Below, piece by piece: positions 28,742-37,423 of a DNA stretch of 64,000 bases; the stretch's first letter is position 1, and every line of letters starts with the position of its first letter. The notes under the pieces were generated by a model. That model ran no database searches, had not been told where the DNA came from, and saw only the letters and a list, made by a program, of their open reading frames with translations. The stretch lies in contig NZ_QHLY01000005.1 in the NCBI RefSeq assembly GCF_003185895.1, forward strand, positions 1 through 64,000, written 5' to 3'. The position numbers were made by a program, and so were the translations under genes. This stretch comes from Cryobacterium arcticum (GTDB lineage: Bacteria > Actinomycetota > Actinomycetes > Actinomycetales > Microbacteriaceae).

Positions 28742-29412
28742 CCGCGGCGAACACGGCCACAGTGCCAAATCCGGCCCGTCGTCTGGTGCTGCAACGCCGC
28801 ATCCGCCTGGTCGTGGCGATCACCATCGGCTACAACGTGATCGAGGCCGCCATTGCCCTGGCGGCCGGCACGGTCGCTTCCTCGGCCGCTCTCGTGGGCT
28901 TCGGCCTCGACTCCGTGGTGGAGGTTCTCTCGGCCGCCGCGATCGCCTGGCAATTCGCAGCGCCCGACCCGGAGACGCGCGAGCGCACGGCACTGCGGGT
29001 GATCGCGGTGTCGTTCTTCGCCCTGGCTGCCTATGTGAGCGTGGATGCCGCCCTGTCGCTGCTGGGCGCCCGCGCGGCCGAGCACAGCCCGGTCGGCATC
29101 GTTCTGGCGGCGGTGAGCCTCGCGATCATGCCGGTGTTGAGCTGGTTCGAACGCCGCACCGGCCGGGAACTCGGCTCGGCGTCGGCCGTCGCCGACTCCA
29201 AGCAGACCCTGCTCTGCAGCTACCTGTCGGCGGCCCTACTGGCGGGGCTGCTGCTCAACTCACTGCTCGGCTGGGCGTGGGCGGACTCGATCGCGGCACT
29301 CGTGATCGCGGCATTCGCCGTGAAGGAGGGGCTCGAGGCGTGGAAGGGTGACGCCTGCACCGTGCCCGTCTCCGAACTCACGGGTGAGCGCGCCCCCGAG
29401 ACCGGTCACTGA
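28738..29412 (+). CDS. cation diffusion facilitator-like metal efflux protein
   Basis: This is a 224-residue membrane protein with about six helices, beginning RIRLVVAITIGYNVIEAAIALAAG. CDF-like acidic and polar positions are GFGLDSVVEVLSA in helix 2 and the C-terminal WADSIAALVIAAFAVKEG. It lacks the cytoplasmic C-terminal domain of full-length CDFs, as do short actinobacterial relatives. Coupled to cmtR by ATGA, it is very likely a Cd/Pb/Zn efflux pump induced by these metals. In M. tuberculosis the CmtR partner is a P-type ATPase, so this pairing differs. Confidence 0.88.
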   Translation: MTAANTATVPNPARRLVLQRRIRLVVAITIGYNVIEAAIALAAGTVASSAALVGFGLDSVVEVLSAAAIAWQFAAPDPETRERTALRVIAVSFFALAAYVSVDAALSLLGARAAEHSPVGIVLAAVSLAIMPVLSWFERRTGRELGSASAVADSKQTLLCSYLSAALLAGLLLNSLLGWAWADSIAALVIAAFAVKEGLEAWKGDACTVPVSELTGERAPETGH

Positions 29413-29415
29413 CCG

Positions 29416-29447
29416 GCCCCGGCGCTGGCGGATGCCGGCGTCGGGGC
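29416..29447. terminator. bidirectional hairpin terminator between convergent genes
   Basis: A 14-bp stem (29416-29429 with 29434-29447, two G-T wobbles on the plus strand) has a four-base loop GGAT. It sits between the stop codons of the cation transporter and the NTF2-like gene. There is no U tract. Confidence 0.6.
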
Positions 29448-29456
29448 AAACGTCGG

Positions 29457-29831
29457 TTAGACCGGGGACTCCTGGTGCGCGGCGATCGACCAACCACCGT
29501 TGTTCTCATCGAAAAGGTAGGTGGTGGACATCTGCAGTTCCGTCGCGGTGTCACCGCGCCAAGCCTTCGACCGGTAGACCAGCACGCCGGCGTGCTCGCC
29601 CAGGCGGATGATGGCCGGGTCGTGTAGTTCATATCGGTCCAGCGGGGCAGCGGCCTTGAAGGCGGCCCGCACATCGTCGCGGCCGAGCACCACCCCCGGC
29701 AGAATGAGCAGGGCATCACCGGTCATGGTGCGCTGGTAATAGTCGCCGCCTTTGCCCGAGAGGATGGCGCGCCATCCTTCGTGAGCTTCGTGCAGGAGTC
29801 TGGCAGGGAGATCGTCAGTGATCACAGTCAT
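29457..29831 (-). CDS. nuclear transport factor 2-like (SnoaL/DUF4440-type) protein
   Basis: This is a 124-residue single-domain protein with the NTF2-like cone fold: HEAHEGWRAILSGKGGDYYQRTMTGDALLILPGVVLGRDDVRAAFKAA, then LDRYELHDPAIIRLGEHAGVLVYRSKAWRG and a final strand LQMSTTYLFDENNGGWSIAAHQES. The last segment is characteristic. The ATG at 29831 gives the family length. It may be an enzyme of unknown substrate or a binding domain. Confidence 0.82.
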   Translation of the reverse strand: MTVITDDLPARLLHEAHEGWRAILSGKGGDYYQRTMTGDALLILPGVVLGRDDVRAAFKAAAPLDRYELHDPAIIRLGEHAGVLVYRSKAWRGDTATELQMSTTYLFDENNGGWSIAAHQESPV

Positions 29832-29865
29832 GCTCCCACGGTAGCCCTCGGCAGGGCTGCGCACG

Positions 29866-30495
29866 TCAGAATCTGTGTTGCAGAATCCACGAGTGCATCG
29901 TCACGGCCGCGGCTGCGGACGCGTTGATGGAGCGGGTGGAGCCGAACTGGCTGATCTCGACGAGCGCATCGCCGGCCGCGACGGCCTCCGGGGACAGCCC
30001 GGGGCCCTCCTGGCCGAAGAGCAGCACGCAGCGTTCGGGAAAGCTGTAGGTCTCCATGATCACGCTGCCGGGCAGGTTGTCGATCGCGATGATGGGCAGG
30101 TTCTCGGCGCGTGCCCACTCTACGAACGCCGCGACATCCGCGTGGTGCAGCACGTGCTGGTACCGGTCGGTCACCATGGCGCCGCGCTTGTTCCAACGCT
30201 TGCGGCCCACGATGTGCACGGTATCGGCGCCGAACGCGTTGGCGCTGCGCACGATCGAGCCGATGTTCATGTCGTGCTGCCAGTTCTCGATGGCGACGTG
30301 GAACGGGTTGCGCTTCTCGTCGAGGTCGGCGACGATCGCCGCCATCTTCCAGTACCGGTACCGGTCGATCACATTGCGGGTGTCACCGCGTTCGAGCAGT
30401 TCCGGGTCGAAATAGTCTTCTTCCGGCCACTCACCGACCCAGGGGCCGACCCCGTTGGTGGACAGCTCTGGGGTGGGGTTCGAGGTTTCTGGCAC
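29866..30495 (-). CDS. SpoU/TrmH-family RNA 2'-O-methyltransferase
   Basis: This is a 209-residue SPOUT-fold enzyme that methylates ribose 2'-OH of tRNA or rRNA. Motif 1 NIGSIVRSANAFGADTVHIVG, motif 2 LLFGQEGPGLSPEAV and motif 3 ISQFGSTRSINASAAAAVTMHSWI are in order, the last two forming the knot that binds SAM. I start it at GTG 30495 (MPETSNPTPEL); further upstream the frame is unlike protein. It stands alone, divergent from dedA. Whether the target is tRNA G18, a wobble base or 23S rRNA is not readable. Confidence 0.92.
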   Translation of the reverse strand: MPETSNPTPELSTNGVGPWVGEWPEEDYFDPELLERGDTRNVIDRYRYWKMAAIVADLDEKRNPFHVAIENWQHDMNIGSIVRSANAFGADTVHIVGRKRWNKRGAMVTDRYQHVLHHADVAAFVEWARAENLPIIAIDNLPGSVIMETYSFPERCVLLFGQEGPGLSPEAVAAGDALVEISQFGSTRSINASAAAAVTMHSWILQHRF

Positions 30496-30703
30496 TGCTC
30501 CACCGTAGCCCGGCTGGGCGCTCGTTGACGCAGCGGCGGGCTCCGCGACTCCCGGGGCATACTCAGGTTCTGCCCATGGGCGGTTCGCTAGCCTTGGGCA
30601 CAGGGTGCTCTTCGCCGGCTCCCGGGGTGTCTTACCCACACCGTTCACCGCCGGCACCATCCGATCGAGACCGTACTCATGACCCCGACCGGAAGGTACC
30701 TCC

Positions 30704-31396
30704 ATGCAACCCACGCTCCTCGGGATTGATTTCCTCGACTCAGAGTGGCTGATCGGCTGGTTCGGCTCATTCGTGCTGGTGGGCGTAGCCGCCGTGGTCT
30801 TCGTCGAAACCGGCTTCATCGTGCTCTCGTTCTTGCCCGGCGACTCCCTGCTGTTCACGGTGGGCCTGCTCACCGCCACCGGCAGCGTGCCGTTCCCCAT
30901 CTTCGTGACCTGCGCCATCATCTTCGTCGCCGCCTTCGCCGGTGACCAGCTGGCCTACGGCATCGGGCGAAAAGCCGGGCCGGCGGTGTTCGCGCGCGAG
31001 CAGAACCGCTTCTTCAACCCGAAGAACGTGGAACGCACCAACGCGTTCTTCGCCAAGCACGGCGGTAAGGCCGTGATCATCGCCCGGTTCCTGCCGGTGT
31101 TCCGCGCGTTCGTGCCGTTGGCTGCGGGCGTGGGCAAGATGAGTTACCTCACTTTCGTGACCTTCAACCTGATCGGCGCGTTCGCCTGGGGCGTCGGCCT
31201 CACGATGGTGGGTTTCCTGCTCGGCCAGATCGATTTCGTCGCCCGCTACTCGGAGTACTTCATCATCGGCATCGTGCTGCTCTCCGGCATCCCGATTCTC
31301 ACCGAGCTCTACAAGGCCGGCCGGGAGAACCTGCGCAACCGTGGAAACGGCCCGGTGCCCGTCGCCGAGATTCCCGCAGAGCTGCGCGAGAAGTAG
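30704..31396 (+). CDS. DedA-family membrane protein
   Basis: This is a 230-residue inner-membrane protein of the DedA/VTT family, now linked to undecaprenyl-phosphate or phospholipid flipping. Family segments are ETGFIVLSFLPGDSLLFTVGLL (N-terminal re-entrant region), AFAGDQLAYGIGRKAGPAVF and the hallmark RFLPVFRAFVPLAAGVGKMSYLTFV. The ATG at 30704 has GGAAGG (30692-30697 region) upstream. It stands alone. Confidence 0.93.
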   Translation: MQPTLLGIDFLDSEWLIGWFGSFVLVGVAAVVFVETGFIVLSFLPGDSLLFTVGLLTATGSVPFPIFVTCAIIFVAAFAGDQLAYGIGRKAGPAVFAREQNRFFNPKNVERTNAFFAKHGGKAVIIARFLPVFRAFVPLAAGVGKMSYLTFVTFNLIGAFAWGVGLTMVGFLLGQIDFVARYSEYFIIGIVLLSGIPILTELYKAGRENLRNRGNGPVPVAEIPAELREK

Positions 31397-32047
31397 CTAA
31401 CGCACCAGACGGTTTTCGTAGGCGAGAGCCACGAGCTGCAGCCTGGAGGCCAGACCGAGCTTGGTGAGGACACTCGACACATGACTCTTGACCGTGGTCT
31501 CGCTGATGAACGAGGCCGCGGCGATCTCCGCATTGCTCAATCCGCGGGCAGCGAGGTGGAAGACCTCCTTCTGACGCACCGTGAGGCTCGCGAGCACCGC
31601 GTCGTTCGCCGGCCCCGGCCGCTCGGGCGAGAGGTCGTGGATCAGCGCGAGTGAGCCGCTCGGCGAGATCACCGACTTACCGTCATGCACCGTGCGGATC
31701 GAGGCCAGCAGGAACTCCGGTGTCGCGTCCTTCATCAGGAAGCCGCTGGCGCCCGCGCTGATCGCCCGCAAGACGGCGGTGTCCCGCTGGTGGGTGGTGA
31801 GCACGATCACTCGCGGCACCCGCGCGCCCCCGGCGGCAAGGATGCGCTCGGTGGCGGTGATGCCGTCGACCTTGGGCATCCGGATGTCCATCAGGATGAT
31901 GTCGGGCGTCCCGGCGTGCGCGAGCGCTTCGATCGCCTCGCCGTCGTAGGCAGCTCCCACGAATTCGAGGTCATCCTGCGACTCGATGAGCATCTGGATG
32001 CCGGAACAGAACAGCACCTGGTCATCGGCGATCGCGACCCGGATCAC
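31397..32047 (-). CDS. NarL/LuxR-type response regulator
   Basis: The 216-residue regulator has a receiver domain with phospho-acceptor in DIILMDIRMPKVDG (Asp near 54), a conserved Thr/Lys pair (VLTTH, LMKDAT) and a C-terminal LuxR helix-turn-helix (VRQKEVFHLAARGLSNAEIAAASFISETTVKSHVSSVLTKLG). It overlaps the sensor kinase gene by four bases and is its partner. The stop is one base from the dedA stop, convergent. Confidence 0.94.
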   Translation of the reverse strand: MIRVAIADDQVLFCSGIQMLIESQDDLEFVGAAYDGEAIEALAHAGTPDIILMDIRMPKVDGITATERILAAGGARVPRVIVLTTHQRDTAVLRAISAGASGFLMKDATPEFLLASIRTVHDGKSVISPSGSLALIHDLSPERPGPANDAVLASLTVRQKEVFHLAARGLSNAEIAAASFISETTVKSHVSSVLTKLGLASRLQLVALAYENRLVR

Positions 32048-33300
32048 CTCGTTGCTCCCGCCGGGAGACGACCGAGCAGCGCGTCGGCTCGGGGTACAAA
32101 CCCGGTCACGACGAACCGGCTGGGCTCGCCGTCGTCCCGGCCGGCGGCGAGCCAGCCACCGGCCAGCCGGGCGCGCTCGTGCATGCCGCGCATTCCTCTG
32201 CCCAGCAATATCTCGTCTGCCGGCGCGGCGTCACCACCCGACGAGAGGGTGAGGGAGAGTCCAGGACCCCGCCAGTCGAACATCACCTGCGCATCGGCGG
32301 ATCCTCCGCCGTGCTTGAGCGCGTTCGTCAGGCCTTCCTGCACGATCCGGTACACGGCCAGCTGCTGCCCCGCGGTGAGGGTTCCAGCGTCGCCGAACAC
32401 CGTCTGCGTCACGGTGAGGCCGGCTGAACGCATCCGCTGCAGCAACGGCTCGAGGTCGCTCAGGGTCGGATGGGAGTGTCCGTCTGATTCCGGGTCGAGG
32501 GAATCAATGAGCATGCGCACCTCCACCAGCGACTCGCGAGCAGACTCGGCGATAGCGGCCAGGGATTCCGCGACAGCGCCGGGCCGCCGCTCGCCGAGGA
32601 ACCGGGCGCCGTCGGCTTGGGCGACGATCACCGAGAGCGAGTGCGCCATGATGTCGTGCACGTCCTGGGCAATGCGGTCCCGCTCCCTGGCCATCCGCAG
32701 CTCCGTTTCGGCGCCGGCCAGATCCGCCTCCGCTGCCAACCGGTCGACCTCGCTGAGGTTGCGCTCAGTCCGGGCGCGCACGCCGAACCCGGTGAACCAG
32801 CATGCCGCGGCGACGGCAGCGAATCCGAGGGACCAGCCCGCGATGTTACGCGACAGCCCCGGATTGAGCGGACCCCAGCCGGTCACCACGCTGGAGTCGC
32901 CGGTCGTGGACAGCGCCGGAACTGTGTAGAGCAACCCGACGATGAGAGCGCTGCCGCAGATGACCGGCAGCGCGACCAGCCGCAGCCGCCGGTTCGCCGA
33001 TGCACCGAAGACCACCGCGGCGACCGCCAGGCCGAGATAGGCCGGGAAGCCGCTCTGGCCGAACCGCACCGCAGGCCAGAGCAATTGCGCCAGTAGGAGG
33101 GCAACTGTTGCGGCCAACGCGACCCAGGGAGCGAGCCGCGACGCTGCGAGCACGATGCCGATCAGGGCGAACGGCAACACAGCCACCGCCAAGGCCGCCT
33201 GGTCGAAGCGGCCGACCTCTGCCATCACCCAGAACAGCACGAAGCCCACCCCGACGGCTGGTTCGATCGCGCCCCGCGCAAGCGCTCGTAATTTCGTCAT
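32044..33300 (-). CDS. two-component sensor histidine kinase (HisKA_3 type)
   Basis: This is a 418-residue membrane kinase. Five or six helices in the first 170 residues form a membrane-embedded sensor with no large external domain. The dimerisation helix carries the phospho-acceptor His in ERDRIAQDVHDIMAHSLSVIVAQ, and the ATPase part has the N box GLTNALKHGGGS and a GRGMRGMHERARLAGG end. It resembles DesK/LiaS-type kinases that sense membrane or envelope state. A TCCTCCC/GGGAGGA dyad lies 53 bp upstream of its ATG. Confidence 0.93.
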   Translation of the reverse strand: MTKLRALARGAIEPAVGVGFVLFWVMAEVGRFDQAALAVAVLPFALIGIVLAASRLAPWVALAATVALLLAQLLWPAVRFGQSGFPAYLGLAVAAVVFGASANRRLRLVALPVICGSALIVGLLYTVPALSTTGDSSVVTGWGPLNPGLSRNIAGWSLGFAAVAAACWFTGFGVRARTERNLSEVDRLAAEADLAGAETELRMARERDRIAQDVHDIMAHSLSVIVAQADGARFLGERRPGAVAESLAAIAESARESLVEVRMLIDSLDPESDGHSHPTLSDLEPLLQRMRSAGLTVTQTVFGDAGTLTAGQQLAVYRIVQEGLTNALKHGGGSADAQVMFDWRGPGLSLTLSSGGDAAPADEILLGRGMRGMHERARLAGGWLAAGRDDGEPSRFVVTGFVPRADALLGRLPAGATR

Positions 33301-33643
33301 GCCCCCACGTTAGGGCCGCGCCCGCCCGCAGCTGGTGCCTGTTCGACGAAGTTCCTCCCGAGGGAGGAGAGAAGTCATCCGCCGCCGACCTGCCAGCCAA
33401 GACGGACCTTCTCTGGGCGACCACCCGGCACCGGCTGTCCCTGGATCGGGGGACTGACCTGCGACCGGTTTGCTGGATAGATTGGCAGCCGATGCTCTCG
33501 GGAGAGTGCGCAGCACTGGGACGGGGACGTTTCTCAGCTGAGCGCACCCGCGGCACCGGCACGAAACGACCGGGGGGCGTCTTGATGAACCAGGCATTGA
33601 CCACTACTGACTCAGCTCGCCTGCCACAGGAACGAACCTGACG
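33301..33643. other. 343-bp gene-free region between the kinase and the DUF7882-like gene
   Basis: No ORF here is convincing. It must contain the divergent promoters of the two-component operon and the next plus-strand gene. The only clear signal is the inverted repeat at 33353-33368. Confidence 0.6.
33353..33368. promoter_or_regulatory. 7-bp inverted repeat, candidate response regulator site
   Basis: TCCTCCC (33353-33359) and GGGAGGA (33362-33368) are perfect inverted arms with a two-base spacer, 53 bp upstream of the kinase start. LuxR-type regulators bind dyads of this size, so autoregulation is plausible. Confidence 0.45.
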
Positions 33644-33937
33644 GTGGGCCGGTTCGTCTACGACTCGACCGTGAGCGTCACGCTCGGTGATGATCTGCTC
33701 GCCCACCTGCAGGCGGTGGTCGGCGCCAAGTTCCGGCTGCAGCAGTCCTTCTACTTCAGCTGGGGTTACCCCGCGAACTCCGGAGAGACCCGCACCACGA
33801 TCTGGCTGACCCCGAGCATCCCGGTTCAGTTCATCTACCGGAACGCCCGGGTCCCCACCCTTGACCGGGACCGGGTCAACGATCTGTTCGCCCAGGCGAA
33901 CACGCCCGGTGGGATGCTGCTGATCGTGGAGCCCTGA
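33644..33937 (+). CDS. small protein resembling the Microbacteriaceae DUF7882 family
   Basis: This is a 97-residue cytoplasmic protein with a start like MGxxxYD/G and the sequence DLLAHLQAVVGAKFRLQQSFYFSW. It has TIWLTPSIPVQFIYR in the middle and ends GGMLLIVEP, matching a small beta-rich family I know from Microbacteriaceae, often misnamed DNA-ligase-related. The function is unknown. The GTG at 33644 has AGGAA about 11 bases upstream. It is convergent with the MATE gene. Confidence 0.8.
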   Translation: MGRFVYDSTVSVTLGDDLLAHLQAVVGAKFRLQQSFYFSWGYPANSGETRTTIWLTPSIPVQFIYRNARVPTLDRDRVNDLFAQANTPGGMLLIVEP

Positions 33938-33952
33938 CCGGCGCCGCGCCGG
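33938..33952. terminator. short hairpin between convergent genes
   Basis: CCGGCG and CGCCGG pair around CCG directly after the stop codon at 33937. It lacks a U tract, so confidence is low. Confidence 0.35.
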
Positions 33953-33963
33953 CCTCGCCCGGC

Positions 33964-35412
33964 TCAGGCCTCGGCGTGCTCGAGGACCTCGTCGGCGCGC
34001 TGCGGGCTGCCCTCTGCCAGGCCCAGGTCGATGGCGCGGCGGGAGGCAAGCCAGATGGCGACGCCGACCAGGAACACGATCACTTCGGTGACGGTCAGCG
34101 CCCAGATCACGCCGGCCAGCCCGAACCACAGGTTGCCGAGCAGCACGATCGGGATGAAGAGGATGCCGTGGGTCATCGACATCACGGTTGCAGCGGCTGC
34201 CCGGCCGGTGGCCTGGAACAGGGAGGTGATGAGGCCGGCGAACCCGTTCGCGATCATGGCCACCAGCTGGGCGGTGAGGATGGTCACGCCGATCATCAGC
34301 ACCGACGGGTCGGTCACGAACGCGGTGAAGACCTGCTCGCGAAAGACGAACACCACCGTGGAGAAGACCAGCGCGACACCGCCCACGGTGACCGCGGAAG
34401 CCCGCAGTGCCGAGGTGAGCCGGTTCCGGTCACCCTTGCCGAACGAATACGCGAGCAGGGGCAGCACCCCGAGCGTCACGCCCATCAGCAGGAATTCCGG
34501 GATCTGGGCGATGCGCACGGCCACACCCATGGCGGCAAGCGGGCCGTCGCCGTATGCCGCCGCCAGGTTGTTGAGCACGAGCGATGTGATGATCAGGAAC
34601 GCCGACTGCAGCAGTTCGCCGATCCCCACGCCGAAGACCGGCTTCAGCACAGTGCGGGAGAGGGTGAACCAGCGCGGCGCCAGGCTCACGTGCTCGCTGT
34701 GGCGTTGCAGCCAGACGACGAAATAGATCACCACGCCGAGGTTCGCCAGGCCCATCGAGAGGCCGGCGCCGGCGACACCCCAGTGCAGCACGAGGATGAA
34801 CAGCAGGTCGAAGACGAGGTTCGCGATCGTGGAAGCGATGAGTCCGATCATCACCTGCCGGGCCGCACCTTCTGCTCGCACGATCTGTTCGAGGCAGAAT
34901 GCCGCCGCGAGCACGGGAACGAAGGCGAGCATGACCCCGACGAAGGCACTCGTCGCCGGAGCGGTCTGGGCATCCGCCCCGAGCACGGATACCAGGGGGT
35001 GCAGGAAGACCAACCCGATGCCGCCGAACACGGCCCCGACGATCACCGCGCCCCAGAGCGCGAAGGAGGAGACGTGCTTGATCTGGCCGGCAGCGGCGGG
35101 GGTGTGTTCCGCGGCACCGAGCAGTCGGGAGATCAGGGCACCGCCGCCGACCCCGAAGACCCCGCCGACCGCCATGACCAGCCCGAGGACGGGCGAGCCG
35201 AGCGTGATCGCCGCCAGCAGCGCAGTGTTGTGCAGTGAGCCGACCACGCCGGCGTTGATGAGGTTATAGACGGCGCCGACGATCATGGCGGCGGCCATCG
35301 GCACGCAGAGGTGCACCAGGGCGCGGATGATCGGCGCCGAGGAGAGGTACCAGCGATTGCTGCCGACGACCTCGGGGGCACGGGTGGATTCGGGGGTAGG
35401 TGTGGTGCTCAT
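33964..35412 (-). CDS. MATE-family efflux transporter
   Basis: This is a 482-residue transporter with 12 helices in two six-helix halves (each starts with the IxxLxxPMAxxM-type helix: IIRALVHLCVPMAAAMIVGAVYNLINAGVVG and the second near TVLKPVFGVGIGELLQSAFLI). The family exports cationic drugs or metabolites using Na+ or H+. ATG at 35412 with AAAGGA upstream is the start; the longer frame runs into intergenic DNA. A MarR gene lies upstream on the same strand with a 156-bp gap, so a regulator-pump unit is likely. Confidence 0.93.
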   Translation of the reverse strand: MSTTPTPESTRAPEVVGSNRWYLSSAPIIRALVHLCVPMAAAMIVGAVYNLINAGVVGSLHNTALLAAITLGSPVLGLVMAVGGVFGVGGGALISRLLGAAEHTPAAAGQIKHVSSFALWGAVIVGAVFGGIGLVFLHPLVSVLGADAQTAPATSAFVGVMLAFVPVLAAAFCLEQIVRAEGAARQVMIGLIASTIANLVFDLLFILVLHWGVAGAGLSMGLANLGVVIYFVVWLQRHSEHVSLAPRWFTLSRTVLKPVFGVGIGELLQSAFLIITSLVLNNLAAAYGDGPLAAMGVAVRIAQIPEFLLMGVTLGVLPLLAYSFGKGDRNRLTSALRASAVTVGGVALVFSTVVFVFREQVFTAFVTDPSVLMIGVTILTAQLVAMIANGFAGLITSLFQATGRAAAATVMSMTHGILFIPIVLLGNLWFGLAGVIWALTVTEVIVFLVGVAIWLASRRAIDLGLAEGSPQRADEVLEHAEA

Positions 35413-35568
35413 GGCTGGTCCTTTCCGGGCAGGTGTGAGCGCGCGCCGACGAACGCCGGCACGGCGAGGGGATAGCTGAGGGTTTCGGGCGCGCCGATGA
35501 CTTCGGGCACGACAAAGCAAGGCGTGGGCCGAGGGCTCAGGCCCCGCGTCGGTTACCGCAGAGGAGGG

Positions 35569-36015
35569 TTACGACCGGGTGGGCTGGGGCAGTTCCTGGG
35601 TGATCTTGGTGAGCAGGGCATACAGGGTGGCTCGCTCGGCCGGGTCCAACGGCGCAAGGATGGTCTCCCCCGCGTCGATCATGGCGGTTTCGAACCCGGA
35701 GATGAGCTCGGCGCCGGCTGGCGTCGCGAAGACGCGTTTGCTGCGCTCGTTGCCGCTCTCCGTGCGGCGTTCAATGAGGCCACGCCGCTCGAGCCCCTGC
35801 AGAAGGCTTGAGACGCTCGCCGCACTCGTGCGGGACACCTCGGCGATGTCACGCTGGATGGCGCCGGGGTTCTGCACCAGATAGCCCAGCACGAAGCTCT
35901 GCGCGTGGCTGAGCTCGCGCTCGCGGATCCAGTCCTCCCCCGCCTTCATCTGCGCCCACCCGATCCAGCGGAACAGCTCGACACTGCTGGTGGGGGTTCT
36001 CCGGTTCGCGTCCAT
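35569..36015 (-). CDS. MarR-family transcriptional regulator
   Basis: This is a 148-residue winged-helix regulator (LGYLVQNPGAIQRDIAEVSRTSAASVSSLLQGLERRGLIERR at about 44-85, with the wing NERSKRVFATPAGAEL). It lies upstream of the MATE gene and divergent from mntH. The ATG at 36015 is preceded by overlapping TTAGAG-type dyads at 36024-36044, which it may bind. It probably represses the pump and itself in response to a small phenolic or drug-like ligand. Confidence 0.92.
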   Translation of the reverse strand: MDANRRTPTSSVELFRWIGWAQMKAGEDWIRERELSHAQSFVLGYLVQNPGAIQRDIAEVSRTSAASVSSLLQGLERRGLIERRTESGNERSKRVFATPAGAELISGFETAMIDAGETILAPLDPAERATLYALLTKITQELPQPTRS

Positions 36016-36023
36016 AATCAGAA

Positions 36024-36044
36024 CTCTAACCATTAGAGATCTAA
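36024..36044. promoter_or_regulatory. candidate MarR operator
   Basis: CTCTAA (36024-36029) and TTAGAG (36033-36038) are inverted around CCA. A second dyad, TTAGA/TCTAA (36033-36037, 36040-36044), overlaps it. The site begins nine bases upstream of the marR start codon, a usual autoregulatory position. Confidence 0.65.
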
Positions 36045-36085
36045 CTGTCAATCATCAAGACCACTCCAATGAAACTCGGCAGATC

Positions 36086-36129
36086 TTTCGGTGACCCGAA
36101 ATATTGGCTAGGGTTTAGGCATGCCTCAA
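36086..36129 (+). promoter_or_regulatory. mntH promoter region: -10 and Mn-regulator dyad on the start codon
   Basis: TTTAGGC (36114-36120) and GCCTCAA (36123-36129) form a DtxR/MntR-like dyad (one mismatch) centred on the A and T of the mntH ATG. A -10 TAGGGT (36109-36114) would start transcription at the ATG, so the mRNA looks leaderless; there is no ribosome site. A second perfect dyad, TTTCGG/CCGAAA, lies at 36086-36101. Confidence 0.65.
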
Positions 36130-37398
36130 TCTGACGCCGTCGGCACCGACACCACCCTGGCCCCCGCGCCGGCCCCGCGCACCGTCGCCTCCACCCGCCT
36201 GCTCTGGCTGCTGGGCCCGGCCCTCGTGGCCGGAGTGGCGTACCTCGACCCGGGCAACGTCGCCAGCAACATGACCGCGGGCGCCCGATACGGCTACCTC
36301 CTGGTGTGGGTGGTCGTCGCCGGCAACCTGATGGCCTGGCTGATCCAGTACCTCTCGGCCAAGCTCGGCATCGTCACCGGGCAGAGCCTGCCGGAGATCC
36401 TCGGGGTGCGGATGCGGCGCCCCACGGCCCGCCGGCTCTACTGGCTGCAGGCCGAACTCGTGGCGATGGCCACCGACCTGGCCGAGATCATCGGCGGCGC
36501 CGTGGCGCTCAACCTGCTCTTCGGCGTGCCGCTGCTGGCCGGCGGCGTGATCACCGGCGTGATCTCCATGATCGTGCTGACCGTGCAGACCCGGCGTGGC
36601 CCGCGGGTGTTCGAACGGGTGATCGTGGCCCTGCTGCTCATCATCACGGTGGGCTTCACGGCTGGCGTCTTCTTCGCCCCGCCCGAGGCCGGCGGCGTGA
36701 TCGACGGCCTCGTGCCCCGGTTCCAGGGCACCGACTCGGTGCTGCTGGCCGCGTCGATCCTGGGTGCAACGATCATGCCGCACGCCATCTACGCGCACTC
36801 CGCGCTCGCCCGCGACCGGTTCCCGGTGCAGGAAGGGCCGGTCGCGACGAGGCGGCTGCTCTGGGCGACCAAGTGGGATGTGACTATCGCGATGGCCATC
36901 GCCGGCACCGTGAATCTCGCCATCCTGCTGCTGGCCGCTTCGGCCCTGCAGGGTGTGGAGGGCACCGATTCCCTCGAGGGCGCCTACGCCGCGTTGCAGA
37001 GCACCCTCGGTCCCGTGGTCGCCACAGTCTTCGCGGTCGGGCTGCTGGCTTCCGGGCTGGCCTCCACCTCGGTGGGCGCCTACGCCGGCGCCGAGATCAT
37101 GCACGGCCTCCTCCGAATCCGGGTGCCGTTGCTGCTGCGCCGTCTGGTCACCCTCATTCCCGCACTGCTCATCCTGGGCGTCGGTTTCGACCCCACCCAA
37201 GCGCTGGTGCTCAGTCAGGTGGTGCTGTCGTTCGGCATCCCGTTCGCGCTCATCCCGCTGGTCTGGCTCACGGCGCAGCGAGGGCTCCTGGGGGCGTACA
37301 CCAACCGGTGGTTCACCACTGCTGCAGGGGCCGTGGCCGCGTTACTGCTCGTCACTCTGAACGCCGTGCTGCTGGTGCTCGTCTTCGGCGGAGCCTAG
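36121..37398 (+). CDS. mntH: Nramp-family Mn2+/divalent metal transporter
   Basis: This is a 425-residue proton-coupled metal importer with eleven helices. The two metal-site motifs are intact: DPGN at 43-46 (LDPGNVASN) in TM1 and MPHAIYAHS from Met219 in TM6. The loop GQSLPEILGVRMRR and the C-terminal helices are normal. It is followed 26 bp later by a DtxR/MntR-type regulator on the same strand, so it is very likely Mn2+-repressed. A dyad on the start codon is the candidate site. Confidence 0.96.
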   Translation: MPQSDAVGTDTTLAPAPAPRTVASTRLLWLLGPALVAGVAYLDPGNVASNMTAGARYGYLLVWVVVAGNLMAWLIQYLSAKLGIVTGQSLPEILGVRMRRPTARRLYWLQAELVAMATDLAEIIGGAVALNLLFGVPLLAGGVITGVISMIVLTVQTRRGPRVFERVIVALLLIITVGFTAGVFFAPPEAGGVIDGLVPRFQGTDSVLLAASILGATIMPHAIYAHSALARDRFPVQEGPVATRRLLWATKWDVTIAMAIAGTVNLAILLLAASALQGVEGTDSLEGAYAALQSTLGPVVATVFAVGLLASGLASTSVGAYAGAEIMHGLLRIRVPLLLRRLVTLIPALLILGVGFDPTQALVLSQVVLSFGIPFALIPLVWLTAQRGLLGAYTNRWFTTAAGAVAALLLVTLNAVLLVLVFGGA

Positions 37399-37423
37399 GC
37401 ACGCCCGGTACCCTGAAGGGGTC

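Noticed and set aside
33310-33597. 95-residue ORF upstream of the kinase
   Set aside because: Composition is Arg/Pro/Ser-rich, there is no ribosome site and no homology is visible. It is probably the promoter region.
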